DNA of 64,000 nucleotides from assembly GCF_003385515.1 (NCBI RefSeq), contig NZ_QNVT01000018.1, forward strand, positions 60,882-124,881. The letters are read 5' to 3'. This stretch comes from Chryseobacterium pennae. Lineage in GTDB: Bacteria; Bacteroidota; Bacteroidia; Flavobacteriales; Weeksellaceae. Under the pieces are notes generated by a model that did no database searches, was not told the origin of the DNA, and saw only the letters and a list, made by a program, of their open reading frames with translations. Position numbers and translations under genes: made by a program. The stretch's first letter is position 1, and every line of letters starts with the position of its first letter. Of the stretch, positions 36,771 to 44,232 are shown piece after piece.

Positions 36771-37427
36771 TTAATACCTCATGGATTTCTGTACATAGTA
36801 GATTCGCTTATCAAGATCTTCATCCACGATCATAACACGGGTTCCGTGTTCCAGCTTTGTTCCGTCCTGGCTTCTTACCATCAGGGTCATAGGATCGCTT
36901 CCGATAAAGACCTCCATCATTCCTATTTTGTCATCCTGAATGCTAGACTTCAGTCTTCCTTCTCTTCCCAGAAATGCATACGACACTTCTCCTTTATGGT
37001 TAATTTCCTTGAAAAAAGGATTTAAGGGTTTCAGGATTACTTTGGTGAGCAGCATTCCGGCAATAAACAATGGAAACAAGATCAATATTCCTAACCATGT
37101 CGGCAATGGAATGAAATAATTCAGATAAAAAGACCCGAGCCATGTCATCAATAATGAAAGTGTCAGGAAATAGGTAATAGGAACAATATCCAGATTAAGA
37201 AACTTCAGGAAATGCATCCATGCAGAAGGATCGTGATCAGGGGTATGAAAATGTCCATCCGGAACATGGGTATCTGCACCAATATCCAAGTCAGAATGTA
37301 GTCCCACATCGATATCCAGCCCCGTAATAATGGTAAATAACCAATACACAACCGAAAGCCCCAGCAATACACTCAAAACAGTATTTACCGGTGAAAATGC
37401 TATATTTAAAAATTCCTGAAAGGTCAT
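36771..37427 (-). CDS. YqiJ/NfeD-like membrane protein with C-terminal OB fold
   Basis: 218 residues. Membrane helices near residues 15-37, 82-104 and 110-132, with a His/Asp-rich loop (GADTHVPDGHFHTPDHD) between the first two that might bind metal. The C-terminal 75 residues carry the OB-like pattern VSYAFLGREGRL, SDPMTLMVRSQDG and HGTRVMIVDED. YqiJ/NfeD proteins pair with flotillins, which fits the next gene downstream. The start codon follows the pspA stop after one base, so the two are translationally linked. Confidence 0.83.
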   Translation of the reverse strand: MTFQEFLNIAFSPVNTVLSVLLGLSVVYWLFTIITGLDIDVGLHSDLDIGADTHVPDGHFHTPDHDPSAWMHFLKFLNLDIVPITYFLTLSLLMTWLGSFYLNYFIPLPTWLGILILFPLFIAGMLLTKVILKPLNPFFKEINHKGEVSYAFLGREGRLKSSIQDDKIGMMEVFIGSDPMTLMVRSQDGTKLEHGTRVMIVDEDLDKRIYYVQKSMRY

Positions 37428-37428
37428 A

Positions 37429-38130
37429 TTAGCCTTTTTTAAGTGTTTCCTTTAATCTGTTCAATGCTTCTTCAGCTTCACTGTCTTTGTTATTTACCAT
37501 AGCATCAATCTCTTCATCAATCGTCTTTCCCGATTTTGAAATATCGGAATAAGCTTCTGCCAATGTTTCCTGCTGTACTACTCTTTCTTTCAGTTTTTCC
37601 AGCATGCTTACCGTACTTCCGGTATCCATCTGGGTCATTTTCTGATTAATATCTTTTGTAGCTTCGCTTACCTGTACTCGCGCTCTAAGGGTCTTTAATT
37701 CATTTTCCCATTTGGCAATACTGGATTTCAAATGATTGATGGTAGCCTGCATCTTTTCACATTCTGAGTGAAGCTTTTCGTGCTCTTTATGCAGCTGATC
37801 TGCATTTTGCTGGGAAGAAGCCTGCCTTTTTAAAGCTTCTTTGGCAAGACGGTCCGCTTCTGAAGCTTCCACCTCTCCTTTTTCGGCTTTCTGAACAATC
37901 ACTATCGCCTTATTGTAGTAATCTTTTGAGGTTTGTTCTTCTGTTTCAGCTTCATTTTTCTTTCGGATGGTAAGAGCTTTTAACTGAGCCAGAGATTCTA
38001 CACTTTTCCCCAGTTCTTCTTTCATTTCACGGATTCCCTGTTCCGTTAAATTGATAGGATCTTCAAAATTGTCGATCACAGAATGGATCTCTGCTTTTCC
38101 TATTGTTAATAATCTTTTGAAAATGTTCAT
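37429..38130 (-). CDS. PspA/IM30-family membrane-remodelling protein
   Basis: 233 residues, almost all predicted coiled coil, as expected for PspA/Vipp1 (ESCRT-III-like) proteins that form membrane-binding scaffolds during envelope stress. N-terminal MNIFKRLLTIGKAEIHSVID is followed by FEDPINLTEQGIREMKEEL, which is the PspA start pattern. Glu-rich C-terminal segment. It sits 19 bp behind the Tir/YbjN-like gene and one base before the OB-fold gene, in one operon with flotillin and the AAA+ protein. Confidence 0.92.
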   Translation of the reverse strand: MNIFKRLLTIGKAEIHSVIDNFEDPINLTEQGIREMKEELGKSVESLAQLKALTIRKKNEAETEEQTSKDYYNKAIVIVQKAEKGEVEASEADRLAKEALKRQASSQQNADQLHKEHEKLHSECEKMQATINHLKSSIAKWENELKTLRARVQVSEATKDINQKMTQMDTGSTVSMLEKLKERVVQQETLAEAYSDISKSGKTIDEEIDAMVNNKDSEAEEALNRLKETLKKG

Positions 38131-38149
38131 TTTAAATATCTTTTGTGAA

Positions 38150-38545
38150 TTACTTACTCATTTCAAGCATCTCGTTGGTAAACTCTCCTACCAGAATTCC
38201 TAATGAATTGATGGATGCCATCACTTCATTCTGTGCCATATGGTCTGTAGGAAGGGTATCCCTGAAAATGACCCGTTTTCCGGTGCTGTCTAAAACAAAA
38301 GCTCCATGCACAATATCTCTGTTTTTCTGAAGCAGCCTTCTAAAGATTTGTTCTGTAGGATTTTTTATTTCGAAAAGAAACTGTTCCATAATAAGGATAG
38401 AATCTGATATAATAAGGATCATATTTTTGATTCCGTTGGATTCTTTTTCAATGATTAAGATTCTCTGAGCCTCATCTTCCAGGATGATGTTAAACTCATA
38501 ATCTAACAACCACTCTTTGACTGTTCTAAATATTTGATTCTTCAT
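38150..38545 (-). CDS. Tir-chaperone/YbjN-like small protein, first gene of the PspA operon
   Basis: 131 residues, soluble, beginning MKNQIFRTVKEWLLDYEFN. The sequence of one helix followed by paired strands (NIILEDEAQRILIIEKE, MILIISDSILIMEQFL) and helix-strand repeats resembles the type III secretion chaperone/YbjN fold that accompanies PspA-type genes in other bacteria; this is inference by pattern. An in-frame codon at 38611 is rejected because the extra 22 residues are encoded across the promoter (TTTG-N19-TATATTTG, minus strand). It leads the operon and is divergent from the XRE gene. Confidence 0.75.
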   Translation of the reverse strand: MKNQIFRTVKEWLLDYEFNIILEDEAQRILIIEKESNGIKNMILIISDSILIMEQFLFEIKNPTEQIFRRLLQKNRDIVHGAFVLDSTGKRVIFRDTLPTDHMAQNEVMASINSLGILVGEFTNEMLEMSK

Positions 38546-38581
38546 GCAGGCTGGTTTAGTGTTTTGATTTTTCGTTCTACA

Positions 38582-38651
38582 CAAATATAACATAAAATTT
38601 TCAAATTGCAAATATTTTTAGCAATCATTTATTTAAGATTCTCTATATTTG
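38582..38651. promoter_or_regulatory. Divergent promoters with a shared inverted repeat (PspA operon and XRE gene)
   Basis: Minus strand: TTTG at 38609-38612 and TATATTTG at 38582-38589 with exactly 19 bp between. Plus strand: TATATTTG at 38644-38651, 21 bp before the XRE start. An inverted repeat ATTGC-N11-GCAAT spans 38605-38625, covering the -33 regions of both promoters. It is the best candidate operator for the divergent XRE protein, which would then control both itself and the operon. Confidence 0.65.
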
Positions 38652-38671
38652 CAAAAAAGATTAGACAAACA

Positions 38672-39277
38672 ATGAGCTTCTTTGGATCCAATATTAAGAA
38701 AATAAGGCAGGTTAAAGGTTTGAGCCAAAAGGCTTTTGCTGATTTATTTGACTTAAACAGAGGGGTAATAAGCTCTTATGAAGAAGGCCGTGCAGAACCA
38801 AAGATCGAAACCATACTAAAGGTAGCCAGCCATTTTAATCTTGATCTTGATAAACTGTTAACTGAAACCCTGCAAGTGAATCAGTTAGCCAGTGTTTCAG
38901 ACATTGATCAGTTGATGCTTTTTCCTGAATTGGCTATCAGTGGAAAGAAAGAAACAGTAAATTCAAAAGACAACAATTCTGAAAGCGCTTCTATTGTGCA
39001 AAAAATATTAGCATCCGTAGATCTGGTGTATGAATTTACTCAAGAAAAGCAATTGATTTCCCCTTATCATTATGGTGATATTTTATTTTTGAAGAAGGCT
39101 GATCTGAAAAAAGATCCCAATCATCATTTATTAGCAGTGGTTAATGGAAATTTAAAATACACTACTCATACTGATAATCAGGATCTTTATAAAATTGTAG
39201 GGCATGTTTCTACTGCTGAAAAGAATATCTTTACTGATATTTTGGAAAGACTGGAAAGACTGGAAAGAAATAGCTAA
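38672..39277 (+). CDS. XRE-family transcriptional regulator divergent from the PspA operon
   Basis: 201 residues. N-terminal Cro/CI helix-turn-helix (residues 5-65) with IRQVKGLSQKAFADLFDLNRGVISSYEEG, near-canonical. The C-terminal half (about 105-185) has HYGDILFLKKADLKKD and HLLAVVNGNLKYTT, a layout like the LexA/CI S24 dimerisation fold, but without a clear Ser-Lys dyad, so cleavage is unlikely. Start is ATG 38672; an earlier in-frame start would lie upstream of the -7 box. Probably a repressor of the divergent membrane-stress operon. Confidence 0.86.
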   Translation: MSFFGSNIKKIRQVKGLSQKAFADLFDLNRGVISSYEEGRAEPKIETILKVASHFNLDLDKLLTETLQVNQLASVSDIDQLMLFPELAISGKKETVNSKDNNSESASIVQKILASVDLVYEFTQEKQLISPYHYGDILFLKKADLKKDPNHHLLAVVNGNLKYTTHTDNQDLYKIVGHVSTAEKNIFTDILERLERLERNS

Positions 39278-39321
39278 AACAACTAGATCCAGATACTGGA
39301 TTCAATAATGGAAAATAATAT

Positions 39322-39358
39322 ATAAAGCTCTTACCGTAGAATGTAGGAGCTTATTTTT
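39322..39358 (+). terminator. Terminator after the XRE gene
   Basis: TAAAGCTC (39323-39330) and GGAGCTTA (39346-39353) form a stem with an inner TTAC/GTA pairing, followed by TTTTTTA. Confidence 0.55.
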
Positions 39359-39436
39359 TAAATTAAATAAGTCGAGTCACTTTAAAGCATAAAGCCCTTA
39401 GAAACTATTCTTTTATTTACAAATAAGTATATAAAC

Positions 39437-39471
39437 AAAAAACCCTCCGTATTCAAAATACAGAGGGTTTT
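39437..39471 (-). terminator. Terminator after the last tRNA-Leu(UAA)
   Basis: AACCCTC (about 39441-39447) pairs with GAGGGTT (39463-39469), extended by GTAT/ATAC. On the minus strand it follows the tRNA end directly and runs into TTTTTTGTTTAT. A near-identical hairpin occurs at 39780-39811. Confidence 0.75.
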
Positions 39472-39472
39472 G

Positions 39473-39556
39473 TACCCCAGACGGGACTTGAACCCGTACG
39501 TCCTTGCGGACACAGGATTTTAAGTCCTGCGTGTCTACCAGTTCCACCACCAGGGC
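39473..39556 (-). tRNA. tRNA-Leu (anticodon UAA), copy 2
   Basis: 84-nt long-variable-arm tRNA; the anticodon stem CAGGA/TCCTG frames loop CTTAAAA, giving TAA. T-arm ACGGGTTCAAGTCCCGT is intact. CCA is not encoded. The gene is identical in sequence to 39814-39897. Confidence 0.93.
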
Positions 39557-39609
39557 CGGTGTGTGGTACAAAAAAAAGGATTTGAAAGCAAATCCTATTG
39601 TTTGTATGG

Positions 39610-39691
39610 TGCGGATGAAGGGACTCGAACCCCCACGCCTCACGGCACCAGATCCTAAGTCTGGCGTGGCTACCAATTACACCACATCCGC
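39610..39691 (-). tRNA. tRNA-Leu (anticodon UAG), copy 2
   Basis: 82 nt; acceptor GCGGATG/CATCCGC, anticodon stem CCAGA/TCTGG with loop CTTAGGA giving TAG. Discriminator A is followed by encoded CCA (39607-39609), which the twin at 39984-40065 lacks. Confidence 0.94.
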
Positions 39692-39779
39692 TGGTTATAT
39701 TGATCTGTTTTCACAGATTCAAAATCAATTCTCTTACAAATATAAGAAATTCTATTAAAGAACACTCTCTATATAAACA

Positions 39780-39811
39780 AAAAACCCTCCGTAACGAAAT
39801 ACAGAGGGATT
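39780..39811 (-). terminator. Terminator hairpin inside the tRNA array
   Basis: AACCCTCCGT and ACAGAGGGATT form a hairpin like the one after the array's last tRNA. It sits between tRNA-Leu(UAA) copy 1 and tRNA-Leu(UAG) copy 2, showing that a whole tRNA-plus-terminator unit was duplicated. Confidence 0.65.
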
Positions 39812-39813
39812 TG

Positions 39814-39897
39814 TACCCCAGACGGGACTTGAACCCGTACGTCCTTGCGGACACAGGATTTTAAGTCCTGCGTGTCTACCAGTTCCACCACCAGGGC
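39814..39897 (-). tRNA. tRNA-Leu (anticodon UAA), copy 1
   Basis: 84-nt tRNA identical to 39473-39556, anticodon loop CTTAAAA. Confidence 0.93.
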
Positions 39898-39906
39898 ATG
39901 GTGTGG

Positions 39907-39979
39907 AGCGAAAAACGGGATTCGAACCCGCGACCCCAACCTTGGCAAGGTTGTGCTCTACCAGCTGAGCTATTTTCGC
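39907..39979 (-). tRNA. tRNA-Gly (anticodon GCC)
   Basis: 73 nt; acceptor GCGAAAA/TTTTCGC, D-arm AGCTCAGCTGGTAGAGC, anticodon stem AACCT/AGGTT with loop TGCCA core giving GCC, T-arm GCGGGTTCGAATCCCGT. CCA encoded at 39904-39906. The only non-duplicated member of the array. Confidence 0.95.
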
Positions 39980-39983
39980 ATAG

Positions 39984-40065
39984 TGCGGATGAAGGGACTC
40001 GAACCCCCACGCCTCACGGCACCAGATCCTAAGTCTGGCGTGGCTACCAATTACACCACATCCGC
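39984..40065 (-). tRNA. tRNA-Leu (anticodon UAG), copy 1
   Basis: 82 nt, same body as 39610-39691, anticodon loop CTTAGGA. It is the first tRNA of the minus-strand array. No encoded CCA. Confidence 0.94.
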
Positions 40066-40243
40066 TGGTTTTTTGTATTGTAAGTTTTAAAGAGCTTGCT
40101 TCGTTTTTGTGAGTGCAAATATAGGACAATTTCCTTTACCTCCAAACTTTTTCAGGAAAAAAATTAAAATTTCCAGATTTTTTTTCAGCAGCAGCTATTA
40201 TTACATTTCATTTTCTTACTTTTACATCGTTAATAATTACGAT

Positions 40244-40621
40244 ATGGAATTACAAGGAACGGTAAAGAAACTTTTTGAAACTCAAACATTTGCAAGTGGA
40301 TTTCAAAAAAGAGAATTGGTTATTTTAACCCAGGAACAGTATCCACAGCCGATAAACATAGAATTTTTGTCTGATAAAATTAGTTTATTAGATAACCTTA
40401 AAGAAGGTGAAAACGTAAAAATAGGAATCAACATCAGAGGTAGAGAATGGGTTTCTCCACAGGGTGAAACTAAATACTTCAACTCTATCACAGGATGGAA
40501 AGTAGAGAAGGTTTTTGATAATGGATCAGAACCTACTCAGGCTATGCCTCAGCAATCAGCATCTCCTGTTTCCAACGAAAATCCTTTTGCTGGAGACGAT
40601 GACGACGATTTACCTTTCTAA
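40244..40621 (+). CDS. DUF3127 protein with an SSB-like acidic tail
   Basis: 125 residues. The DUF3127 region (about residues 1-88, MELQGTVKKLFETQTFASGF through YFNSITGWKVEKV) is predicted as an OB-like beta barrel. A Gln/Ser/Pro-rich linker leads to the C-terminus DDDDDLPF, nearly the SSB tip (DDDIPF) that binds DNA-repair partners. So it may be a nucleic-acid binding protein that recruits SSB-interacting enzymes; this is inference. The ATG at 40244 starts the conserved domain; an upstream extension to 40109 would encode unrelated, Phe-rich residues toward the tRNAs. Confidence 0.88.
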   Translation: MELQGTVKKLFETQTFASGFQKRELVILTQEQYPQPINIEFLSDKISLLDNLKEGENVKIGINIRGREWVSPQGETKYFNSITGWKVEKVFDNGSEPTQAMPQQSASPVSNENPFAGDDDDDLPF

Positions 40622-40642
40622 TTAAAGAATTAAAATCAAATA

Positions 40643-40675
40643 TAATCCTGCTTTCTTAAAAGTGGGATTTTTTTT
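40643..40675 (+). terminator. Terminator or attenuator between DUF3127 and aat
   Basis: ATCC...CTT and AAG...GGAT (about 40645-40667) form a weak stem followed by eight T. An in-frame aat start at 40662 would lie within this structure, which supports 40683. Confidence 0.5.
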
Positions 40676-40682
40676 CCAAAAA

Positions 40683-41336
40683 ATGGTCCGACTAGACGAA
40701 AATGAGATTTCATTTCCTGATCCGGAAGTGTATGATGGACATGACGGGCTGATTGCCCTTGGTGGAGATTTGTCTGTAGAACGCATTTGGTTCGCTTATC
40801 AATTGGGTATCTTCCCCTGGTACAATCCGGAAGAGGAAATTCTATGGTGGTGCCCGGATCCCAGATTTGTTCTGGTTCCAGATGAAATAAAGGTTTCCAA
40901 ATCGATGAGAAAAATCCTGAACAGGAATATTTTTACTTTTTCGGAAAACAAAAACTTCAGAGAGGTCATCAAAAACTGTCAGCAAACTGAACGAAAAGGG
41001 CAATCCGGAACCTGGCTTTCTGATGAGCTTATGAATTCTTTCATTCAACTTCATGAATATGGCCTGGCCAGAAGCATTGAAGTATGGCAGGATGGCGAAT
41101 TGGTAGGTGGTTTTTACGGTTTACAGATTGGTAATGTTTTCTGTGGTGAAAGTATGTTTACAAAAGTAAGTAATGCCTCAAAAGCTGGATTTATTCACTT
41201 TGTAGAAAGCAATAAAAATTATATTGAATTAATTGACTGCCAGTCTCATACCGAACACCTAGAAAGCTTGGGGGCAAAAATGATTCCTAAGAAAGAATTT
41301 TTAAAAATCCTACACGAAAACAATGAACGCAGATAA
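40683..41336 (+). CDS. aat: Aat, leucyl/phenylalanyl-tRNA--protein transferase
   Basis: 217 residues. Adds Leu or Phe from charged tRNA to N-terminal Lys/Arg of proteins, marking them for ClpS/ClpAP (N-degron pathway). Signatures: LIALGGDLSVERIWFAYQLGIFPWY, ILWWCPDPRFVL, GQSGTWLSDELMNSF, and GGFYGLQIGNVFCGESMF (each part of the family block). Start at MVRLDENE. It overlaps the EamA gene by 14 bp. It lies near four tRNA-Leu genes, probably by chance. Confidence 0.95.
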   Translation: MVRLDENEISFPDPEVYDGHDGLIALGGDLSVERIWFAYQLGIFPWYNPEEEILWWCPDPRFVLVPDEIKVSKSMRKILNRNIFTFSENKNFREVIKNCQQTERKGQSGTWLSDELMNSFIQLHEYGLARSIEVWQDGELVGGFYGLQIGNVFCGESMFTKVSNASKAGFIHFVESNKNYIELIDCQSHTEHLESLGAKMIPKKEFLKILHENNERR

Positions 41337-42201
41337 AGAAAAATGGATTCTTCTGACAATCCTGAGTATTATTTGGGGATCTTCTTTTATTTTGATCAAA
41401 AAATCACTGGATCATTTCAACCCGTATCAGGTAGGGTCACTAAGAGTCCTTATTGCCGGTATTGTTCTGCTGCCAATTGCCATATCCAATTATAAACTTT
41501 TTCCGAAGAGGCACTTGAAGTGGCTTATCCTGGCTGCTTTTACCGGAAACTTCATCCCTATGTTCCTGTTTCCTATTGCAGAAACAGAAGTCAGCAGCAG
41601 CATTGCAGGAATCATCAACTCTATGATGCCTATTTTTGTAATTATTGTAGGAGCTTTGGTATGGAAGTTTGAAACCACAAAGAAACAGATCATAGGAACG
41701 CTGATAAGCTTTACAGGAGTCTGTATTCTGGCTTTTGGCGGTGGTAATAGTGGTGAACTTAAAATAATCCCAATTTTACTGTTATTACTGGCTACCTTAT
41801 GCTATGCTGTGAGTACAACCACCGTAAAATCAAAACTTATGGAGGTTTCTTCCGTAGTTTTATCTTCTTTTATATTTTCTTTTGTTTTAATTTTTCCTTC
41901 CATTATTGCCCTTACAAGTACAGGTTTTTTTTCTGAGTTCAGTTTTTCAAAGGACAATATGCTTGGGCTTATGTTTGTAAGTTTACTTTCTATTTTCGGA
42001 ACCGGGCTTGCTATGACCATGAATTATCGGTTATTAAAAGTTTCCACCCCTCTTTTCGCCTCAACGGTCACGCTTATCATGCCTATAGTAGCTATTATTT
42101 GGGGTCTCATTGATGGTGAAAAACTAACTGTTTTCCAATTTATAGGTGCGGGAATTATTATTGCCGGGCTGATCTTTTTAAGAAGTAATCCGAAGAAATA
42201 A
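41323..42201 (+). CDS. EamA-family (DMT superfamily) transporter
   Basis: 292 residues, ten predicted membrane helices in two EamA repeats. The N repeat has IIWGSSFILIKKSL and PYQVGSLRVLIAG; the C repeat has AMTMNYRLLKVSTPLFAS and PIVAIIWGLIDGE near the end. Members export amino acids, nucleosides or drugs; the cargo is not readable. Its start overlaps the end of aat by 14 bp, so it is translationally coupled. Confidence 0.9.
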   Translation: MNADKEKWILLTILSIIWGSSFILIKKSLDHFNPYQVGSLRVLIAGIVLLPIAISNYKLFPKRHLKWLILAAFTGNFIPMFLFPIAETEVSSSIAGIINSMMPIFVIIVGALVWKFETTKKQIIGTLISFTGVCILAFGGGNSGELKIIPILLLLLATLCYAVSTTTVKSKLMEVSSVVLSSFIFSFVLIFPSIIALTSTGFFSEFSFSKDNMLGLMFVSLLSIFGTGLAMTMNYRLLKVSTPLFASTVTLIMPIVAIIWGLIDGEKLTVFQFIGAGIIIAGLIFLRSNPKK

Positions 42202-42220
42202 AGGTCTATTTGAAAAGACT

Positions 42221-42568
42221 GGAGGCTGGAAGTTACTTTTAGTGATATGATTAACTGATTATTTGTTAATGGTTATTCCAGAATTATTTTAACGCAAAAC
42301 TCACAAAGGGTTTGATTGAAAAAATTTCGTTCGCAAAGGCGTTTCACTTAGCTATGTTCGTATTCTTTGCCGAATGAGGTGCCCTTGCCGGCGAAAAAAA
42401 TTCGTATAATTTGATGCTTCTTTGTGTATTCTTAGCGTTAAAAAATAAAAAAACATCCTAATCTGAACTCCGGTTCATTAATGGTTCTTACTTCAAAACC
42501 TCCCTAAAAAATGATTAAACAGAAAGGACAATAATTATTCTCCGCTTTCTTTTCCATCTCCCAGCTTC
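42221..42568. repeat. Palindromic dispersed repeat, copy B, with flanking GCTGGAAG-type boxes
   Basis: Outer ends TTTTAACGC (42287-42295) and GCGTTAAAA (42435-42443) define a 157-bp element. Inner 25-nt arms are 42328-42352 and 42369-42393 around a 16-nt loop, with GTTCGCAAAGGCGTTTC on the left. GGAGGCTGGAAG lies 55 bp outside on the left, and its approximate complement CTCCCAGCTTC at 42558-42568 on the right. This accounts for most of the 438-bp gap 42202-42639, which has no gene. Confidence 0.8.
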
Positions 42569-42589
42569 GAGCTTACAAAATCGTTTATC

Positions 42590-42622
42590 AATAAAAAAAA
42601 CCTGCATTTCTGCAGACTTTTT
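42590..42622 (-). terminator. Terminator of the TPR gene
   Basis: On the minus strand CTGCA-GAAA-TGCAG (42602-42615) plus a closing pair is followed by a run of eight T (42593-42600). Confidence 0.75.
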
Positions 42623-42639
42623 CGTTATTTGGAGTATGT

Positions 42640-44022
42640 TTAGTTCTTTTTCTTTACTTTACTCACCTTCACCTTTTTCACCTCATCTTTGATGAACGGA
42701 TATTTCTTCTGCATATCCTTTACCAGAGACGGATCCAGCTCTAAAGCTTTCTGAAGGGATTCTATTCCTTTGTCCTGATCTTTCAGATTGAAAAAACAGT
42801 TACTTAACTGATAGTATAGCTCTGCTCTGTCATGATGTTTTATCGCTGCATTTAAAACAGTAACAGCGTCTTCATATTCCCCAACAAGCATAAGAACTTC
42901 TGAGTAAGCATACCAGTTGTAAAACCTTGATGGTTCAGCGTCTACCAGTTTTTTAAGACAGGCAAGACTTTCTTCAAATTTCCCTGAATCAATGAACAGG
43001 AATGCTAATCTTTTCTGATAATCAAGATTATTTTCATTCAACTGTGTTGCTTCCTTAGCAAAATGAAGTGCTTCAGACATACCACCCATTTCTTCATATA
43101 AATAAGACTGCTCCATCATCGCCAGATAAAACTGAGGGTCTTCTCTCAACGATTTCTGAAAAGAATTTAAAGCTAAAATAGGCTGCTTTAATGCTTTGTT
43201 GCACAATCCGATTTTATAAAAAGTAAATGCTTTGGTATATTCCAGTTCAAGCATTTCCTCATAGGTATCAATAGCTTTTTGGTATTGTCCTAAAGCCTCA
43301 TAACATGCTGCTTTATTGGCATATACTCCTACAGAATTTGAATTGATAGCCAATAGATAATCATATCCTTTTATGGCTTCATCGAAGTTCTTTCGGTTGA
43401 AGTAGAATTGTCCGTATTCAAACCATGCGGTTTCAGAATAAGAAAATTCATCTAAATATTCATTAAGAAAGGCAATAGCCTCCTCACTCTTATTCAGATC
43501 ACTGAAGCACACCATTGCATTTTCCAGCGAATATTCATCCGTAGGATCTTCTTTAAGTGCTTTTCTGTAATGTTTAAGAGCGTTAAAAGGATCACCCAGA
43601 TTTACATATTCATCTGCAATAAAGTTGTGAAGAAAGTTTTCTTCTTCCTCCAGCGTAAGAGCTTTTTTACAGATTTCAATGGATTTTCTAGGGTTACCCA
43701 GGTTCGAATAATACTTAGCGTAGCAAACTAAAAAGTCTGTATTCTCCATGGAAGAACCTTTTAACTCATCAATAAGATCTTTCGCTGTATTATATTCTTC
43801 CCACTCCAGAAGGATTTCAAGTTTTTTGATCTTGATATCTAATGAATTGGGGTGAAGCTTTAGTCCATAATTAACAGCTCTGTCAGCGTAATTAAAATCA
43901 CCCAGCTCCAAATAATAAACAATGATATCTTCCAACTCCTCAGTATCGAAGTAGAATTCGTCATTGTTTTCCATCATTTCTTCGAACTTTTTTACAAGTT
44001 CATTTCCAAAATACTCTTCCAA
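42640..44022 (-). CDS. Tetratricopeptide-repeat protein
   Basis: 460 residues built from about eleven TPR units of 34 residues, e.g. NLGDPFNALKHYRKALKEDP and LGQYQKAIDTYEEML; the TPR pattern (W/L-G/Y-A-P) runs from residue 30 to 440. No signal peptide, so cytosolic; such proteins scaffold other proteins. The C-terminus is Lys-rich. Best start is TTG at 44020-44022 (no upstream ATG in frame); an internal ATG at 43977 is the alternative. A 210-bp spacer follows toward the oxidoreductase gene. Specific partners unknown. Confidence 0.85.
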   Translation of the reverse strand: MEEYFGNELVKKFEEMMENNDEFYFDTEELEDIIVYYLELGDFNYADRAVNYGLKLHPNSLDIKIKKLEILLEWEEYNTAKDLIDELKGSSMENTDFLVCYAKYYSNLGNPRKSIEICKKALTLEEEENFLHNFIADEYVNLGDPFNALKHYRKALKEDPTDEYSLENAMVCFSDLNKSEEAIAFLNEYLDEFSYSETAWFEYGQFYFNRKNFDEAIKGYDYLLAINSNSVGVYANKAACYEALGQYQKAIDTYEEMLELEYTKAFTFYKIGLCNKALKQPILALNSFQKSLREDPQFYLAMMEQSYLYEEMGGMSEALHFAKEATQLNENNLDYQKRLAFLFIDSGKFEESLACLKKLVDAEPSRFYNWYAYSEVLMLVGEYEDAVTVLNAAIKHHDRAELYYQLSNCFFNLKDQDKGIESLQKALELDPSLVKDMQKKYPFIKDEVKKVKVSKVKKKN

Positions 44023-44232
44023 TAGTGTCCTCTTTGTCGGCCCGATGCCTGAATTTGCTTGCAGACCCCGGCAAACTTTATTAATTAATAATATATCTGA
44101 AACTGATATTCAAATATTTATGCAAAGTTGCAACTTTTTTTTGAAATATCCTTTTCATAAATTTCTATTATAAAAATAGTAAAAAAAGAAAACCGATAAA
44201 AGGATTGTGGATAAAAAAACGAAAATTGGGGG

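Noticed and set aside
38606..38671. Longer XRE protein and longer Tir-like protein with overlapping 5' ends
   Set aside because: Both extensions run over the opposing promoters; each gene begins downstream of its own TATATTTG box.
39413..40129. Open frames of 81-124 codons on both strands across 39.4-40.1 kb
   Set aside because: They read through five complete tRNA genes; their predicted peptides are translations of tRNA sequence and repeat with the duplicated tRNAs.
44023..44100. Possible upstream extension of the TPR protein
   Set aside because: No ATG in frame; the extension reads an unlikely peptide. TTG at 44020 or ATG at 43977 fits better.
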